Shown here: piece after piece, positions 21,247-34,939 of the stretch
Numbering within the stretch: the stretch's first letter is position 1
How the letters are laid out: each line of letters opens with the position of its first letter
Assembly (NCBI GenBank): GCA_039720395.1
Contig: CM077831.1
Span: 31,721,695-31,785,694, forward strand
Direction: 5' to 3'
Source: Liquidambar formosana
Taxonomy: Eukaryota; Streptophyta; Magnoliopsida; Saxifragales; Altingiaceae
DNA length: 64,000 nt
The notes under the pieces: model-generated
The model's input: only the letters and a program-made list of their open reading frames with translations
The model's database searches: none
Told to the model about the DNA's origin: nothing
Position numbers and translations under genes: made by a program

Positions 21247-22350
21247 CTTCACGAAATTTCAGAAAACGAGTTCTGAATCTTCCCCGGTCCCCAATCTGAT
21301 CCTCCTATCTACAACAGCTATAAAATACAAATATACTAATCCAATGAAACGCCTTGCATCCACTGTCCCAATACACAATTGGGGCAGATATACACCACCC
21401 AAGCTATCCCACAAACATATGCAAGGAGATATCTGCATTACAAGTTGAAGCAAATGAGAATAATTCAATGTGATATGAGTATAAAGGGGTTGGTTTTAAC
21501 AATGAAATAAAATCAGAAATCTACCAATTCTACGACAATTCAAAGAACTCAACAAATCATTGCTAAATTTTAGTAAGACGAGTTCCAAATCTTCGCAAGT
21601 CAACCCAACCCAATTCTCCTATCTACAACAGCTACAAAATACAAATGTACTAATCCAACGAAACCCCTTGAATTCACAATCCAATACACAATTGGGTCAG
21701 ATATACAGCACCCTCATCCAAATTCCTAGTGATTTAAGCTAACCCAGAGGAAAAATATATTCAAGCAGACATCTGCATTACGAGTGGAAGCAATCAAGCA
21801 AATGAGAATAGTTCAACGTGACATGGTATAGATGGCTAGGTTCTAAAACAATGAAAGAAACTCAGAATTTTACCCGATAGCTACAACAATTCCAAGAACT
21901 CCATCGAATACATAAGGAAAAACATCATACATAAACTGGGCATTCATATGTATAAAATTGGCAAACGCAAGATCTGGGGTCCTACCTAGAGAAACGAAAT
22001 GGGCGTACACAAAACTCAATAGAGAGCGGTTTCATAACAAGGGAAAAGAGAGGAGAGAGAGAGAGAGAGAGTTATATGACTTACATTGCAGAGTCAACAG
22101 ACGAACTGAATAGAATTGATGAGAGAGAAAGGGAGATACAGATGAGAAAAAAATATATATATATATATACACACACACATAGAGAGAGAGAAAGAAGAGA
22201 GAGAGAAAGACAGAGAGAAGAGAGAGAGAGGCAAAAGAACAAATCAGTGAGAAGGCTCGAGCGCATTACCTGAATAAATGCAGAGAAGTTTAGACAGAGG
22301 GGGAGGGAGGTGGAGTTTTGGATTTTCAACGCTTGCTAGAAAAACGCGGA
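21247..22350 (-). other. HPAT 5' leader/promoter region with a ~312-bp tandem duplication
   Basis: Two diverged copies of about 310 bp lie head to tail: ACGAGTTCTGAATCTTC at 21266 and ACGAGTTCCAAATCTTC at 21578, then matching CTCCTATCTACAACAGCTA, CATCTGCATTAC and GAGAATA blocks. A good minus-strand donor (TTATTCAG|GTAATG at 22270) suggests a 5' UTR exon above 22,270 and a leader intron reaching to near the ATG. GA-rich runs at 22,048-22,240 would lie in the leader. No other gene is seen here. Confidence 0.55.
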
Positions 22351-25300
22351 GGTTTGAAAAGAAGCTTTTCACAGTACAGTTCTCACTGTATAAACTAGTA
22401 ATTGATCACACGCGATGTGCAGGGACGAATGCACTCAAGGTGTATATGTTCCGTATGTACAACTACTCAAATTTAAATAAAATAAATAAATAAGTAACTT
22501 TATTTAAATTTATTTAAATGCTTTAGCCTCCATTGAGAAAAAAAATGGTTAATTTTGATCAAATTTTATTAAATTTTAGTTAAATTTACTAACGTACATC
22601 ACTTTTGTAAATAATATAAAGTTGAGTTTAATTTGTGAATTGATTTTCATGACGTGTTCGTTAGTCTTGTGTACTATTTTATCACTTTTATTCAGTCATG
22701 TCAATGTGTGGTCCTATCTCATTTTGCTAAGATTTTGTCCCATGTAGGATAGATGGGAATAAGAGTGTTAAGAGTAGTATATAAGGTTTTCGATTTTTAA
22801 AAGTCGCCCATGCATTTTAAAATATGACATGCCTTTCGTTTTATGTCATTTCACTACTTTTAGTCAACCATGCCGATATGTGGTTCTACCTGTCTCTATT
22901 CCCTATCTAACTCTTAGAAGCAAATATATATATTAAAAACAAAATAATTTAAAAGTGCAACCACTGAAAAAAAAATTTTGGATTTACCCTTGACGATGCG
23001 TGTGTAGCACATCTTTTTAAGTTTCGACTCGATTGGTGAAATTGCTATGTTAGTTTCCAAGTTTTTAAACCATATATATGTGTGTGAGAAAGAATTAAGG
23101 GAAATAAGTTGTGATGGGTTTTTCAAAGTTAGTAAAATTACCAAATCGTCTCTTAGCTTTATTAACTTATGAGGGTATTTTAGTATTTCCAAGTGCAGTC
23201 CAACCACAAAGGGAATTAACTTTATATAATAGTATAGATATATAAATATATATGTAAGAAAATACTATGAATACTCTCAATAAGATTCTTGCACTCCTCA
23301 ATTGTGAGAATGAAGAGTGTGGAAAGCATTTTTGAGAATATTAATAGTACAGCATTTTTTAGAATATTAATAGTACTCTCTTAGGGTGAGCCTAAGAAAA
23401 AGTCTTAAATAGATGTTGATTGAATATGCCATCAGAGGCGTGGATTTAGCAAAAAAAGAGTCTTAAATAGATGTTAATTGAATTTAATATGAGATAGATT
23501 ATGTATTGAGGGGTCTGGTACTTATGGTGGATGCTGATGGGGTGATTTGGGATTTTAATGTCCCTAAGTGGGCACATGTAAATCTAGAAGTATTGGACAG
23601 GCAAAGAGTTTGTAGCTTTGCTTTGTCTTATACTCCTCATTCTTCCTACTCATAATAAACTAAATGGAAGAGACAAAAATTTAGTCCTCTCACACTCACA
23701 TAGTGGAGACTTGCAATGTGCAAAGTTTATCATATGATGTCCCATTTTGATTAATTATTAAGGATTGCATTAAAATAGATTATTTTGATTTAATGACATT
23801 AATCATTCAACCTCAATTAAATGTATGGAAGTGGAGCATAGAACTTGATATGTTAGAATGACCTAGAAATGTATGGAAATAAAATGAAATCAAGTGGGAT
23901 CAAAAGAAGGGGAAGAACAAAGAGAAATCAAATGCAAAGGAAGGAGGCAAGAAGTCAAGTAGGTTCATTGTTTTTTAAAATTTAAAAAAAAAATAAAAAT
24001 GATGAGAGAGAGGGAAGTTTGGTGGTTAAAATTAAGTTAAAATAGAACTCATAGTTAAATAAAAAATGAAATAATCAAAATGCTGAAGAAAAAGGAAAAC
24101 TAGGTGGGACTCACCTCCTATGAAAGGACTAAAGGGTTTCATGGCACTTGTTCTTGATAATTTTTTGTACGACTTTTATTTCATAAAAATTATTGAATTA
24201 CATGTTCCTCTCACATACCATGCATACACATACCATGCATGCTCTCCAAATATCAAGTTGATTGATGATTATGAATTATTTCATTCCTAAATGTGATAAT
24301 CTTTTCATCATTAGAAAGTCAAATATATGTGTTGGATGGCTATTGTTGTCTTATCAAATTGATACTTACATGCATGTCAAGGATGAGAAGGCAACGAATC
24401 CAACTCTTAGGAAAAAAGGAAAAATGAAAAAAGGAAAAAGGTATTGAATCCAACCATTGACTTAACAAAACGTGGACCACACAAGAAGTAGAGAGTTAAA
24501 ATGTTGTTTGTCACTGAGAAGTGAAGTCAGAATAAGCTATAAAAATCAGATCTCCCCCTTATATGTAACGACAACATCTATATCCATGTGATTTCTAAAA
24601 AAATCATTGAACATTTATGATATTTGCATCGCAGTCATGACCAATTAAATACACCTATTAGGCCATTCTACTTTAAAAATTGTAAGCTAGTTTTGTGTTA
24701 CACATTCAAGAAGGATAGAGGATACATAATATATGTTTACTCATTGAACACGTGTCCGTCCACGGAAAAAATATTGATTTACAAAAAGAGAACATATGTG
24801 TAGATATATATTTATATGTGACAGATACGCATTCCGTGATATTTAAGAGCACACCATAATAAGGCCATTTCAATTTGAATAATTACTCAATTAATAACCT
24901 AAATATAGAAAAGTACGCGACTGTACACAATAGACTGTCATATATTACTTTTTGCAATAACAGATAAAGCATGATCATAGAAAAACGTTGAAGTAATGAG
25001 AGAAATTTATTTCTTTATAATTTTATGGTTGTAATTTGATTGCAATGACAGACTGTCATATAATATTCAATAATATAGAGAATGGAAATGTCGTAAATTC
25101 AGTTTGATTTCAAAACAATTGACTTACCATGAAAATCAATAGTAACTTGAGACATCGGGTTTTTATGATTGCTTTTGATTGCACAAACAAAAATATGCAG
25201 TCATGGCCAACTCATACTACGAACCATACAGTCTTAATGGATGTTTGAACTGTTAATGGACTGAGACTAGTGACTCCAATTACCCACTTGAAAAATGCTC

Positions 25301-25850
25301 ATTAGATTTGGTTAAACTTGGAAGTCCATGCCATGAAAATTATGCAAAGCAGACGTGAAAGGAACGCACTTGAAAGGAGCGTGAAATGGCTTGTTTGGCC
25401 AAAGGGATCCCGATGGGAAGGGACTAAGTAATAAAACGACGAAAGTAGCAGTGGGATTGTGTCCGATTCGAGTCCATACTCACTCCACCAAACTCCCAAC
25501 CCCGAAGAGAGAAGAGGGCTTTGAGATTTGACTCGACTGATCCAATCACTGGGCCCCACCCAACTTCTGTGGCCTGTGGGTCCCCACATTGCCCTTTGAA
25601 ACACCTCCCAGCGCCAAATGTCCATCACCCCCTGGTATACTATAAATAATTATTTTTAAAAAATTTTTAGTTGATTAATCATATATAAATGTTTTTATTT
25701 CAAATTTCCATCTTAATTGTACAAAGTGAGAATGAGTCTAAACCCAAATCTTAAAGAAAACGGCAGTAAATTTATGATTAAAAAATAAAAAAATAGAAAT
25801 CTCTAAACTCTAAGGCGCTTTACCTGTGGGTCCCACTACCCGAGCAGACC
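22350..25850. other. Intergenic region between HPAT and AHL
   Basis: AT-rich sequence with no convincing gene, RNA gene or bounded transposon. Minor local direct repeats occur (for example AGAATATTAATAGTAC near 23,335 and 23,360; GTCTTAAATAGATGTT near 23,400 and 23,460; ACATACCATGCAT near 24,215 and 24,230). The last 500 bp are richer in GC and upstream of AHL. Confidence 0.6.
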
Positions 25851-25858
25851 CCACCTAA

Positions 25859-25864
25859 TATAAA
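25859..25864 (+). promoter_or_regulatory. TATA box of the AHL gene
   Basis: TATAAA in CCTAATATAAAGG, 77-82 bases before the ATG at 25941. The spacing leaves room for a transcription start near 25,890 and a short pyrimidine-rich leader. Confidence 0.65.
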
Positions 25865-25940
25865 GGATAAAAGGCTGCTGTCTTCCTCATACATATGTAT
25901 TCCTATCTTCCTCTCTCACAAACACAGCCCTCACCCAAAA

Positions 25941-26843
25941 ATGGCGGACTATGGTGCACCGATATCTCTCTCACAAGCTCGGGACATGTCCCAAACCTCC
26001 GATGACGAAGACGACGACCACAGCCCCAGGAGTGCCGCCCCACTCTCCGCCTGCGCGATTGGTAGTGGACCAACTAGGCTCAAGATCACCAACGCCGGCT
26101 ACAAAGGCAGCAGCAGCGGCGGCGGCGGCGGCGGTGGCAACGGAGGTGGTGGTAGTGGTGAGATGGGATCAGCAATGGCGATGGAGATTTCCGGTAGGAA
26201 GCCGAGAGGCCGACCACCCGGGTCAAAGAACAAGCCCAAGCCACCGATCGTCATTACCCGTGACAGTGAATCAGCCATGAGACCAACAGTCCTCGAGATC
26301 TCCGCTGGCTCTGATGTATTCGAGATGGTGGTCCAGTACGCGCGTCGACGGCACGTGGGTCTCACCATGATCAGCGGTTCCGGTTCCGTCTCTAACGTCA
26401 CGCTCCGTCACCCCGGGTCTCACGCGCCGTCTATCACTCTCCGTGGCCCTTTGAACATCCTCTCTCTTTCTGGAACCTTCTTCGGTCCTTCTACACCACC
26501 CTCTTCTTCTTCCTCCTCCAAGCCGCCTTTTTCTTTCGGTATAACTCTTGCAGGAACACAAGGACAGGTTTTTGGTGGCATTGTGTCGGGGAAAGTGATG
26601 GCGGTGAGTGTGGTGGTGGTGGTGGCGGCGACGTTTCAGAATCCTACTCTTCATAGGCTGCCTACTGAAATTGAAGAAGGTGAAGAAATTGGTGGTGGTG
26701 GTGGAGGTGAGACCTGCAGTACTACTTCTGCAATGTCGATGTACAATGTTGGTGGTGGTCAGCCTGCAAATCCAACTCCTTTGAATTGCCAGATTTCTCC
26801 TGATGTGTTGTCTTGGGGTCCTACCTCTCGTCCTCCTTACTGA
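25941..26843 (+). CDS. AHL: AT-hook motif nuclear-localized (AHL) protein, clade A, intronless
   Basis: AHL proteins bind AT-rich DNA in the nucleus through an AT-hook and form homo- and heterotrimers through a PPC (DUF296) domain; they repress growth and modulate flowering and hormone responses. The 300-residue frame starts at ATGGCGGAC and is uninterrupted. Acidic DDEDDD is at about residues 21-26, a long Gly run at about 59-72, and the AT-hook GRKPRGRPPGSKNKPKPP has its RGRP core at 89-92. The PPC domain runs from about 107 to 230 (VLEISAGSDVFEMVVQYARR, SGSGSVSNVTLRHP, LNILSLSGTFFGP, GQVFGGIVSGKV). A Ser run interrupts the PPC after FFGPSTPP, as in many paralogs. The C-terminus ends SPDVLSWGPTSRPPY, typical of clade A. 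One AT-hook and no intron indicate a Type-I AHL. The gene is GC-rich relative to its flanks. Confidence 0.95.
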   Translation: MADYGAPISLSQARDMSQTSDDEDDDHSPRSAAPLSACAIGSGPTRLKITNAGYKGSSSGGGGGGGNGGGGSGEMGSAMAMEISGRKPRGRPPGSKNKPKPPIVITRDSESAMRPTVLEISAGSDVFEMVVQYARRRHVGLTMISGSGSVSNVTLRHPGSHAPSITLRGPLNILSLSGTFFGPSTPPSSSSSSKPPFSFGITLAGTQGQVFGGIVSGKVMAVSVVVVVAATFQNPTLHRLPTEIEEGEEIGGGGGGETCSTTSAMSMYNVGGGQPANPTPLNCQISPDVLSWGPTSRPPY

Positions 26844-26880
26844 GAAGAAGAAGAAGAAGAAGAAGAAGAAGAAGAAGAAG
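26841..26880. repeat. (GAA)n microsatellite beginning in the AHL stop codon
   Basis: The stop TGA (26841-26843) runs directly into about twelve GAA units, then GATGAGGAG. The repeat is the first part of the 3' UTR. Confidence 0.95.
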
Positions 26881-29800
26881 ATGAGGAGAGTCTAGAATAT
26901 TTGCAAACTCAATATAATACCCATTTGTAGTTTTTTTTTTTTTTTTTTCCTTAGTTTTAAATTATTGGGGATTTGGAGCATTTCAGTGTCACAAAACAAT
27001 ATTTTGGAAACTATTTTGTTTTAGCGTTTTGGTGTTATAAAACAACCTGTAGTAGTCAATGTAGTTGGGTGTCATTGTTTTTCATAGTTGTTGCATATTG
27101 ATATCTCTTCTGGGTTTCAACTTTCAAAGTGATATTCCAGTTTACAAGAGCTTGCAGGGGCTGTTATTTGCCTCCTGAGAGACAGGCATGGCATGGTGTG
27201 GTTGGGGTGGTGGTGGGTCCGCCTCAGGCTGCTGTTACTGATGTGTGTGTGCTGCCCCTGATTTTCTCATCTTGATGCCACCCAATGTCAGTTCCTCAGC
27301 AATTCCATGTCAGGGTTTTTAGCCCTCGGGAAGGACCCATTTCCCATCCCCAAAGCAAACCACTATGTTTTAGACTGAATGAGAAATAATATCGGGAGCT
27401 TGAAACCATGGGAAGACAAGACACTATTATCAGGTCGTAGTTTTCATTTTTCATTAGGGTACATTCTTTTTCATTAATGTGTTTTCAACACCCTCAAATT
27501 GAAATAGATAGTCTATATAAAAAATAAAAATAATCAAGATTTTGGTCAGTATGGCTCTGGGCTGAGAATGTTCTTTAGTAACCCTTTGCATTCATATTGG
27601 ATAATGTAATGTGGGACATGAAATAAAATATCCATATGGGTATAATATCTGGTAATATATAATATCTACCCCTTGATATATATATCACTTCACTCTAGTT
27701 ATAAGAAAGCTGATATATATATATTCTTCCATGGTGGTCTGTAGTGTGGGCTATGTTTGTTTTTTAGCTGTTGCTGTTTCTTACTCCTTGACCATTGTCC
27801 CCCCACCCCTCACCAATGAAAGATAAAAGGTGTCCCGAGGAAAACATGAAGACAGTAGTCCAAATTCCAGTCAAAATGCTCAGTACACACTTAGCTTTCA
27901 TTCAGATGTGACAATCAGGGCACAGCCCAACCTCTGCTTTTATATATTTATTGGCTTTTCGTCCTGTTCAAAACCCCGAGAGAGGGAGAGAGGTGTTACC
28001 TTTTTTGTGAGTCAAAATGATGGAAATAGCTGAGGTGAAAACCTGGCCGTGGTCATAGGAGGGTGGTGGTGGTGCATGGTGTGTGTGGTTGAATGTGACT
28101 GCAAAGAATCAGAAGGGTTAGCCCAAGTGGACGCACGCGAGGTCAGATTCATGCAGTAAGCAAGGCTGAATACCACACGCGTCAGTCATTGATTGGCCAT
28201 GTCATTTTCACGAGTGATGTGAAATGCAAAAGTAACAAAACACATTTATTTATTAAAGAGCCAAAAAAGAAAAAAAAAAAAAAAAAAAAAAAAAAAAGAA
28301 GAAGAAGAAGAAGAAGAAGAAGAAAGGGGTAGCTGCTTGACTTGATTTTCACCTAATTACTGCGAGGGTGTGACCTTGAGAAACACTTCCACGTAACTGT
28401 TATTGGTCACATGGTATTATAAGCCGATAGTATCTTATAAAGTAAAATTATGAAGCTAAAAAATATATAAAATTTTTTTTTTATAAGATTTTTATTGATT
28501 TATGATATCACTTTAACCTATTATAATTTTATGAAAGTTTTTCTCATCGTCCTTTCGTTTGGTCAAACTTTAGATAGGGTTGCTGGAATTACTTTTACTG
28601 TCCGGATTTAACTGTCAAGTGAACTTGTTTTGTCGTGCATGCTGTGCCTGTATGGTTTGCAACTTTGCAAGCATGCAGGCAAAGCAAGTTTCAAAAGGTC
28701 CCCCCCCCCCTCCTCCTTCTTCATTTATTTATTTATTTATTTATTTAATTTTATTTTTGGATAAATTACATTTTAAGGTCCAAAGTTTATGACAAGTTCA
28801 CTAGAAAATTCAAAATTTAAATTGCATTAATTTAGTACGCGTATTATTAGCTGAATTGCAATTTAGGGTCTGCTGTCAGAATTTTTTGTATTATCTTTAT
28901 TTTGCCTATTTTATGGATTTGAAAACCCTATTTTATCCCTATCAACATCTAATAAAATTTTATATTTTGACTAAATCTGAATCAATTTAATATTCTTTAT
29001 CTCTCTATATTATTCCTATCAACATCTAATAAACCTTTATATTTTCTATTTACAAAATGTACCACAAATCTAATAGCAGAGTGATTTAGATATTATCAAA
29101 ATATAAAGGTTTATTATATATTGATAGGAGTAAAACATGGTTTTTAAACCCATAAAAAAGGTAAAGTAAAGATAATACATAAAATTTTGACTGATAGACT
29201 CCAAATTGTAACTTTACTAATAATTCAAGTACTGAATTGACACAATTGAAACTTTGGAATTTAAAGTGAAACTTGACCCAAACTTTGGACCTCAAATTGT
29301 AATTTACCCTCTTTTTTTTTTTGGTTAATTAAATTTCAAAAGTTAAATAGCTGGCATTATATACATGGGTAAGGCTCGCCAAGAGGGCACCTTAATCCTC
29401 TCTCATTTTTTATGAAGTTGTTTTGACACAAAATTAAAATTAATTTTCATATTTATCATATTATACATCCTCTGCATTTGTATAAAATTTAACTAAAATA
29501 TATTAAAATTGACTCACACACACACCCTTGAAATTTGGAGAAGAATTAATTGTGATCAAGCACGTTAAAATAAGTGAAAATATTAAATATTAATTAGTGT
29601 GTTTGATCAAATTGTGTAATATTTTTTTTCTAATAAAATTTTGTACACGAGACCTTGTAAAGGTTTTCCATGAAATGATTGAACGTATTGTATTGACAAG
29701 CTCTTCCATGCTTCATGTCATTTTCTAGAAATCTTGAATCCCATGCCCTATCATTGGAATGGAAGACTCTTCAAAGTATATTAAGAAGTGCTATGTGATT

Positions 29801-32800
29801 TACTCACACTGTGTTTATCATTAAAGTTTGATGTTGTCTGTAATCTAGTATGGTATTTGACCATTTATTTTTATTATCAAATTTGACTGTTGTGTGCAAC
29901 CCATTTGAATGTATTTTTGATTGAATTTCTATTAACATAATTGTATTAATTAACTTTACATTGACACCATTGCCATAAGAACCCAAATCAACAACATAAT
30001 TGGTCATCCTAATCAACTTTTCTCAACACATGCTAAATAGCAATTCCCTAGGATGAGCAATGAGCCATAAAATATATTCAATGAGGTTACTAATACTCAA
30101 CTGTGCATGTTTTTGAATGACATGCTTCAATTACAAGTTGACAGCAATACCCGTTTGTTTGTTACACCAAATGAGAGTGCCCTCTTATTGCTTCCATTTT
30201 TGTCTCTAATTCTCAATTTTTCATTGACCCCCCCAAAATATGGGCATGGACAACACGTTCTTTTGTGTGAAAAATTGGTCAATTTAATTGGGTTCGGACA
30301 AGGCATGCGGCAGGGTCCAGAGGGAGCCCCATTTTTCTGCCACTTATGTATGGGGCGCCAATCCAAAGGACTAGGGCTAGGCTTAGGTTCCAGGTAAGAG
30401 GTACTATGAGGTGGAGAAGACTTCCATTTAACCCTTGGACTTTTAGGGTCACCAATATCACAAGAGTACATTCGTACCACAGGAGACTCTTGTCTGCCCG
30501 TCTCAACACTCCGTATCATGTACTTTTTTAACACAGCCTTTCCATTGGAGAATGTTATGTCATGATCGACCAGTTTCTAGCACAAATTATTCCAATTTCT
30601 TTGCACCCCAAAAAAATATTTTAAAAAAATATCAATTTTCGATGGATTACATTATTTTGTCATGTCCATGCCATTCATTATTATTATAGTCACTTTGCTC
30701 TTTCGCTGATTTGATTAGTGCCCAAATAGGGTGAAAATTGTAGTCCATTGGTTCATTCTATATCAATTAATACAAGAGAACTTGGTTGATGACTGGTTCT
30801 ATAATAAGAGTTGAATTGGGACCACGATCACTTTGTGAGTCATAGCGTCTGGTTGGGAATTATAAAGATTCGATCAGATTGAGTCAAGTTTCTTAATGTT
30901 TTTGGTTTTACTTTGAAATGATACGAAACTATAATTTATACTATCTATAAAAGTCTGTATCTCAGAAAAACTTTTGATTGACCATATTGCCCTCATTTTA
31001 ATTTATAAATACAATTTTAATCTTGGTAAGCATTATTATCATTTGGTAACGAATACAAGTTAGATTTTAACTCAAACTCTTAATTACAAATGAAAGTTAG
31101 ATTCTTACTCAAATTCCTAAAGCAACTATCAAGTTGCATGATAATATATATGAATACAAACTCTTTGAATATTCTATTTTATGGAAATAATAATAATAAT
31201 AATAATTTATGAATGTATATTTAAAGAGTTCTTAACCTTTCGTTGACAATTTTGATAAAAAAAATATGTATTTTTGAATTTTAAATTTTATCTTTTATGA
31301 AAGAAATATAAAATCTTTATATATTTTTTATTTTTTATAAAACTAATATTATTTAAAAAATATTCACGTATAACGCATGTGTGCTATATATATGTAATAT
31401 TAATACAAGTGGTTGAGTTAAATTAGAATTTCTATATCAAGCTAGAAATTTTCAAGTTTGAATTCAAACATTTTTCATTAAACTACATCGATGTATGGTC
31501 TTGCAACTTTCCCTCTTCCCCATCCTACTTATAAAAATAAAAAAAGAAAAAAGAAAAAGAATTCACACACTTTCCCTTTTACCCCTTTCCTATTACAAGT
31601 CAAAATGAATCATATAACTGCTTAATCTACCACCCCCCCGCCCCCCAAAATTCTCGTTCAACCCATCCATAAAAATGGTGAGGTTTTTTCAGTTTAGTGT
31701 GTTGTAAATGGAGAGGCACTGAATGAAGAGCTAGCCTAAAATGGATGGGCCTATAAGCTTGTGGTCGCTTTGCTGAGGATAAGCTCATGCGTGAAAATGG
31801 CAAGTGAAATTGAAACTTACCCAAAACATCTTTTAAATTTTAACGACTCTTGACGTTAGGCTAGGCCAGTGTAAGCAATCACGCATTCTGACCTGGCCTA
31901 GGGCTGGGCCAGGGGAGGCCCATTCTCAGCCCGGATAATAAGTTTGGGGCCGTGTGCAAAAACGAAGACTTTGCCACCGCGAAAACCCCAAAATGTTCGC
32001 CGTTAAAAGATTCAGCGGCGGCCTCAGCTATTGCTGTTTTCTGTGAAACGTTTACTGCTAGTTAGTTTTGGCACCAAGATCGCCACCTTCCAAACAATGA
32101 GCTGAACTAGTGGGTATCAGGAGGCCCAATTTTGCAAAAAAAAAAAAATGCTAGCACTTTAAGTTTTATATTTTTATTTTTTATTTAATTAATAATTCGA
32201 CTGATTTCTTTATGCATCTGTAATCTTCCCGCATTACATGCACTGAACAATTGTAAGATAAAATTTATAAAAATAATTTTGAAAAAAAATAACCAGAGTT
32301 GAACCCGAGAGGGAACATGTGAAAGCAAATATACCATTAATTCAAGTCAAAAAATGATTGCGTAGATTTGAAAAGATTATTTCGTAGCACAAAGTCAAAT
32401 AGCAACCCTATTGTAAATTGGTTCATCATTACGAGGCCTTCTAGAATATCTTTTAGAAGTTTCCCTTTTACCTAACTTCGCAGCTATGGCTTTTCTTCCT
32501 ATATTCTATTTCTTATATACATTCATAACTTGACTTTTATCCCCTTCATGAAGTTTCCCTCCCTCTCTCTCCTAGACTTTCCCTTAACTAGGCCAACCCT
32601 AATTACCTAGGGGTCTGTCTATACATTCTTTTATAACACACAAAATAACCAGAGCGAGAGCTTTAGTTTTTTCTTTTGTTTTTTTTCGGTGGTAGGTGCA
32701 CACAATTATGATTCAACTAAGGTAGGGCACCACCCATTGGGTTCCTAACTCAACGACGTAGTAGGGATTATAGATCATGAGGTAGCTATACCAAACACTT

Positions 32801-34684
32801 AATCCGTTTGACAAGACAGTGCATGCCGTCGGTGATGGGCCTAAATATGTCTTCATCAAACCCTACTTTTAACGTAGCCATATTATTTAAAGTGGACAAA
32901 CCCAACGAACCCTTCTAGTCACGTGAAATCAATGCCATTATTCTTAGGATTAGTAAATGATTACTGTGGGTCACTTTTTTCTGTGCCACATGTCATGATC
33001 CACTCTATAGATCAACGTGGTATGACCCATGGACCCTATTGGTCTTTAATTTCAAAGATTATGACTCCACTCGAATAAAGATAGGTCTAGTAAGTCTATG
33101 GTATCTTCCCAAGAATGGTGAGAGACCATCACATGGTCGAGGGTCCTAGATTTTAATTTCCTCTATGGTCCCAGCTATTCACCAAAGGCGGTGATTATTG
33201 TTTATATAGTAGCTTCTAGAAGGAATCGTAGAATTTCTCCATAATCCTACCAGATTTATTTGTTCATTTTTCTTTATTTTATAGTGGTACAGAAAAAATG
33301 TCTTCTTTTATGTCGATTTTGATTATCGTATGTCCAATTTTTGATAATTACATTTTTCGACCTTTCAAATTATTTGGGCCGAAATGGAAAGGCGTAAAAC
33401 CCATTGAATCAAACCAATGGGTTGTACACTTGTACTTAGCCAAAAGGGTTATGGTCCGTTAAGTTAGACTGCTATTAAATGAGACCAATGAGGTAAGGTG
33501 TCCTAACCCCTAATACCACTATTGAGCCTCTTTCGATTATTAGGAAGATACCATAGGCTTATTAGACCTCGAAATTCTTTATCCAAACGTAATACTATTG
33601 AAATTATAATTTTCTTTAGAATAAGATGGTCCCTGTGCATTGTTGATTTGCTTCAGCTTTGTTTGGTTTGTGCAAAAGTTGCCCAATTTTTTTTTGAAAT
33701 ATTGGGTTTCTACAAAAGCACTTTGAAAATTCCTCTAAATGAAAGACAGAAGAAGTGACCCTTAACAATCTGAGGGCCTAAAAAAGGTGCAAAGCTTGCA
33801 TGATGCTTTTCATAGCCAAAAAAAAAAAAAAAACAACCTGCATCATGCTTCTATTCACTTGTCGACCCTCATCCCAAAGCGTGGTGATATCTCATCCCAA
33901 TTGTTTTTCACAACATGGAAAAACAATTTCTTCTTTTGGAATATATCCATTGTTATGACCAAATGGAGTCATACATGTATCCTAATAAAAAGCAATGATA
34001 TATCAAATTTTGACTAAATAATTAAAAAAACTTGTGATCATGACCAGCGCCAGCTCAAATTAGATGTGTTCCCTCTCACCGTCCAACTTTTTGCTTGGTT
34101 TTAACCAATCACTTTCACTTTCCTTGTGCCTAACTGAAGTCACCCTCCTAACAAGATGACAAAACCACAAATCTTATCAGTGATCTCATATTTAATATAT
34201 ATAAAGTTTTGATCATGACACTAAAGTTTTGATAATGGACACAAGTAAACGTGTTATCTACATAGGGCAATGATGGCAGAAGAAAATTCCAGAGATCTTG
34301 CATTTGGACAGTACTCATTTTATATATATATATTTTGTTTTTGGGTTCTTTGATCTCATTTTATTACATATATATAAACTCAATATATCAGATAAACTAA
34401 TTGAAATTTTGGAAGAAAAATAATGGAACGATTTATTATTCTAAGAGACAAAATTGCAAAATTTCATCCCCTAGTGGTTTCCAAACTGCCCCTTGATATT
34501 TCCCAGTCACAGAAAGCTTTGTAAAAGCTAAACCATGACATACAATTTTCACCTCTGCCTTCCCTCTCATTTTCTCGATTTATTCATTTAGAGAGAGAGA
34601 GAAGCCTACAAGCTTAGCCTACAAACTTAACAAAACATAAACGACAGAACCCACAAAATGACAATACTTAGATTTCAACAATCT
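26881..34684. other. Long intergenic region between AHL and the small gene
   Basis: No convincing coding exons. It contains T-rich and A-rich tracts (26,931-26,950; 28,264-28,297), a (GAA)n run (28,298-28,324), a short C-run (28,700), a TTTA repeat (about 28,722-28,746), the fold-back element listed separately, and AT-rich sequence. A 135-residue open frame at 30,127-30,534 (-) has no family I recognise. Confidence 0.55.
28759..29309. mobile_element. Long fold-back element (possible MULE-type MITE)
   Basis: The left end GGATAAATTACATTTTAAGG is matched inverted by GGGTAAATTACAATTTGAGG at the right end. The inverted similarity continues through GTCCAAAGTTT, the AATTTAGTAC / CAATTCAGTAC region and CTATCAACATCTAATAAA. 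The flanks are T-rich, so no TSD can be resolved. No coding capacity. Confidence 0.7.
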
Positions 34685-34939
34685 TCACATCCCGGCGGGT
34701 CTGGCGGCCGGCGGCTTCTTTCCCGGTGGCGGAACATGAGTAACAGAAGCTTCTTTCTCATTCTTTGGTGGTGGATCTGAAGACCGTACAGTTCCTGTTG
34801 AAGTTGGACCGGCAGCAGTGCCGTGACCGTGACCACCTGCAGCGGCCGGACTCAAGTCAGAGGCTCTGGGTGGTGGATCATCGCCGACGATCAGCTCCGG
34901 CGGGAGGACTTGGGAGGCTTGACGGCGATGACGGGACAT
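34685..34939 (-). CDS. Small basic, proline-rich conserved plant protein (84 aa), function unknown
   Basis: An 84-residue frame starts at a real ATG (34939) with MSRHRRQASQVLPPEL and ends ARPAGM at TGA. The start is Arg/His-rich, followed by an acidic GDDPPP, an Ala/Gly/His stretch and a Pro/Lys-rich tail. No signal peptide, membrane segment or known domain is visible. The N-terminal block resembles small uncharacterised plant proteins I have seen, but I cannot assign a name. It has local GC enrichment, a minus-strand TATA box about 116 bases upstream and a GA-rich leader (34,965-34,991), which together support a real single-exon gene. It could be a spurious frame in a GC-rich patch. Confidence 0.55.
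   Translation of the reverse strand: MSRHRRQASQVLPPELIVGDDPPPRASDLSPAAAGGHGHGTAAGPTSTGTVRSSDPPPKNEKEASVTHVPPPGKKPPAARPAGM

Noticed and set aside
30127..30534. 135-residue minus-strand frame
   Set aside because: It has no ATG-linked promoter signals or recognised domain, and the overlapping frames on both strands are similar in length; a weak GDPKSPRV motif was not enough to call a gene.
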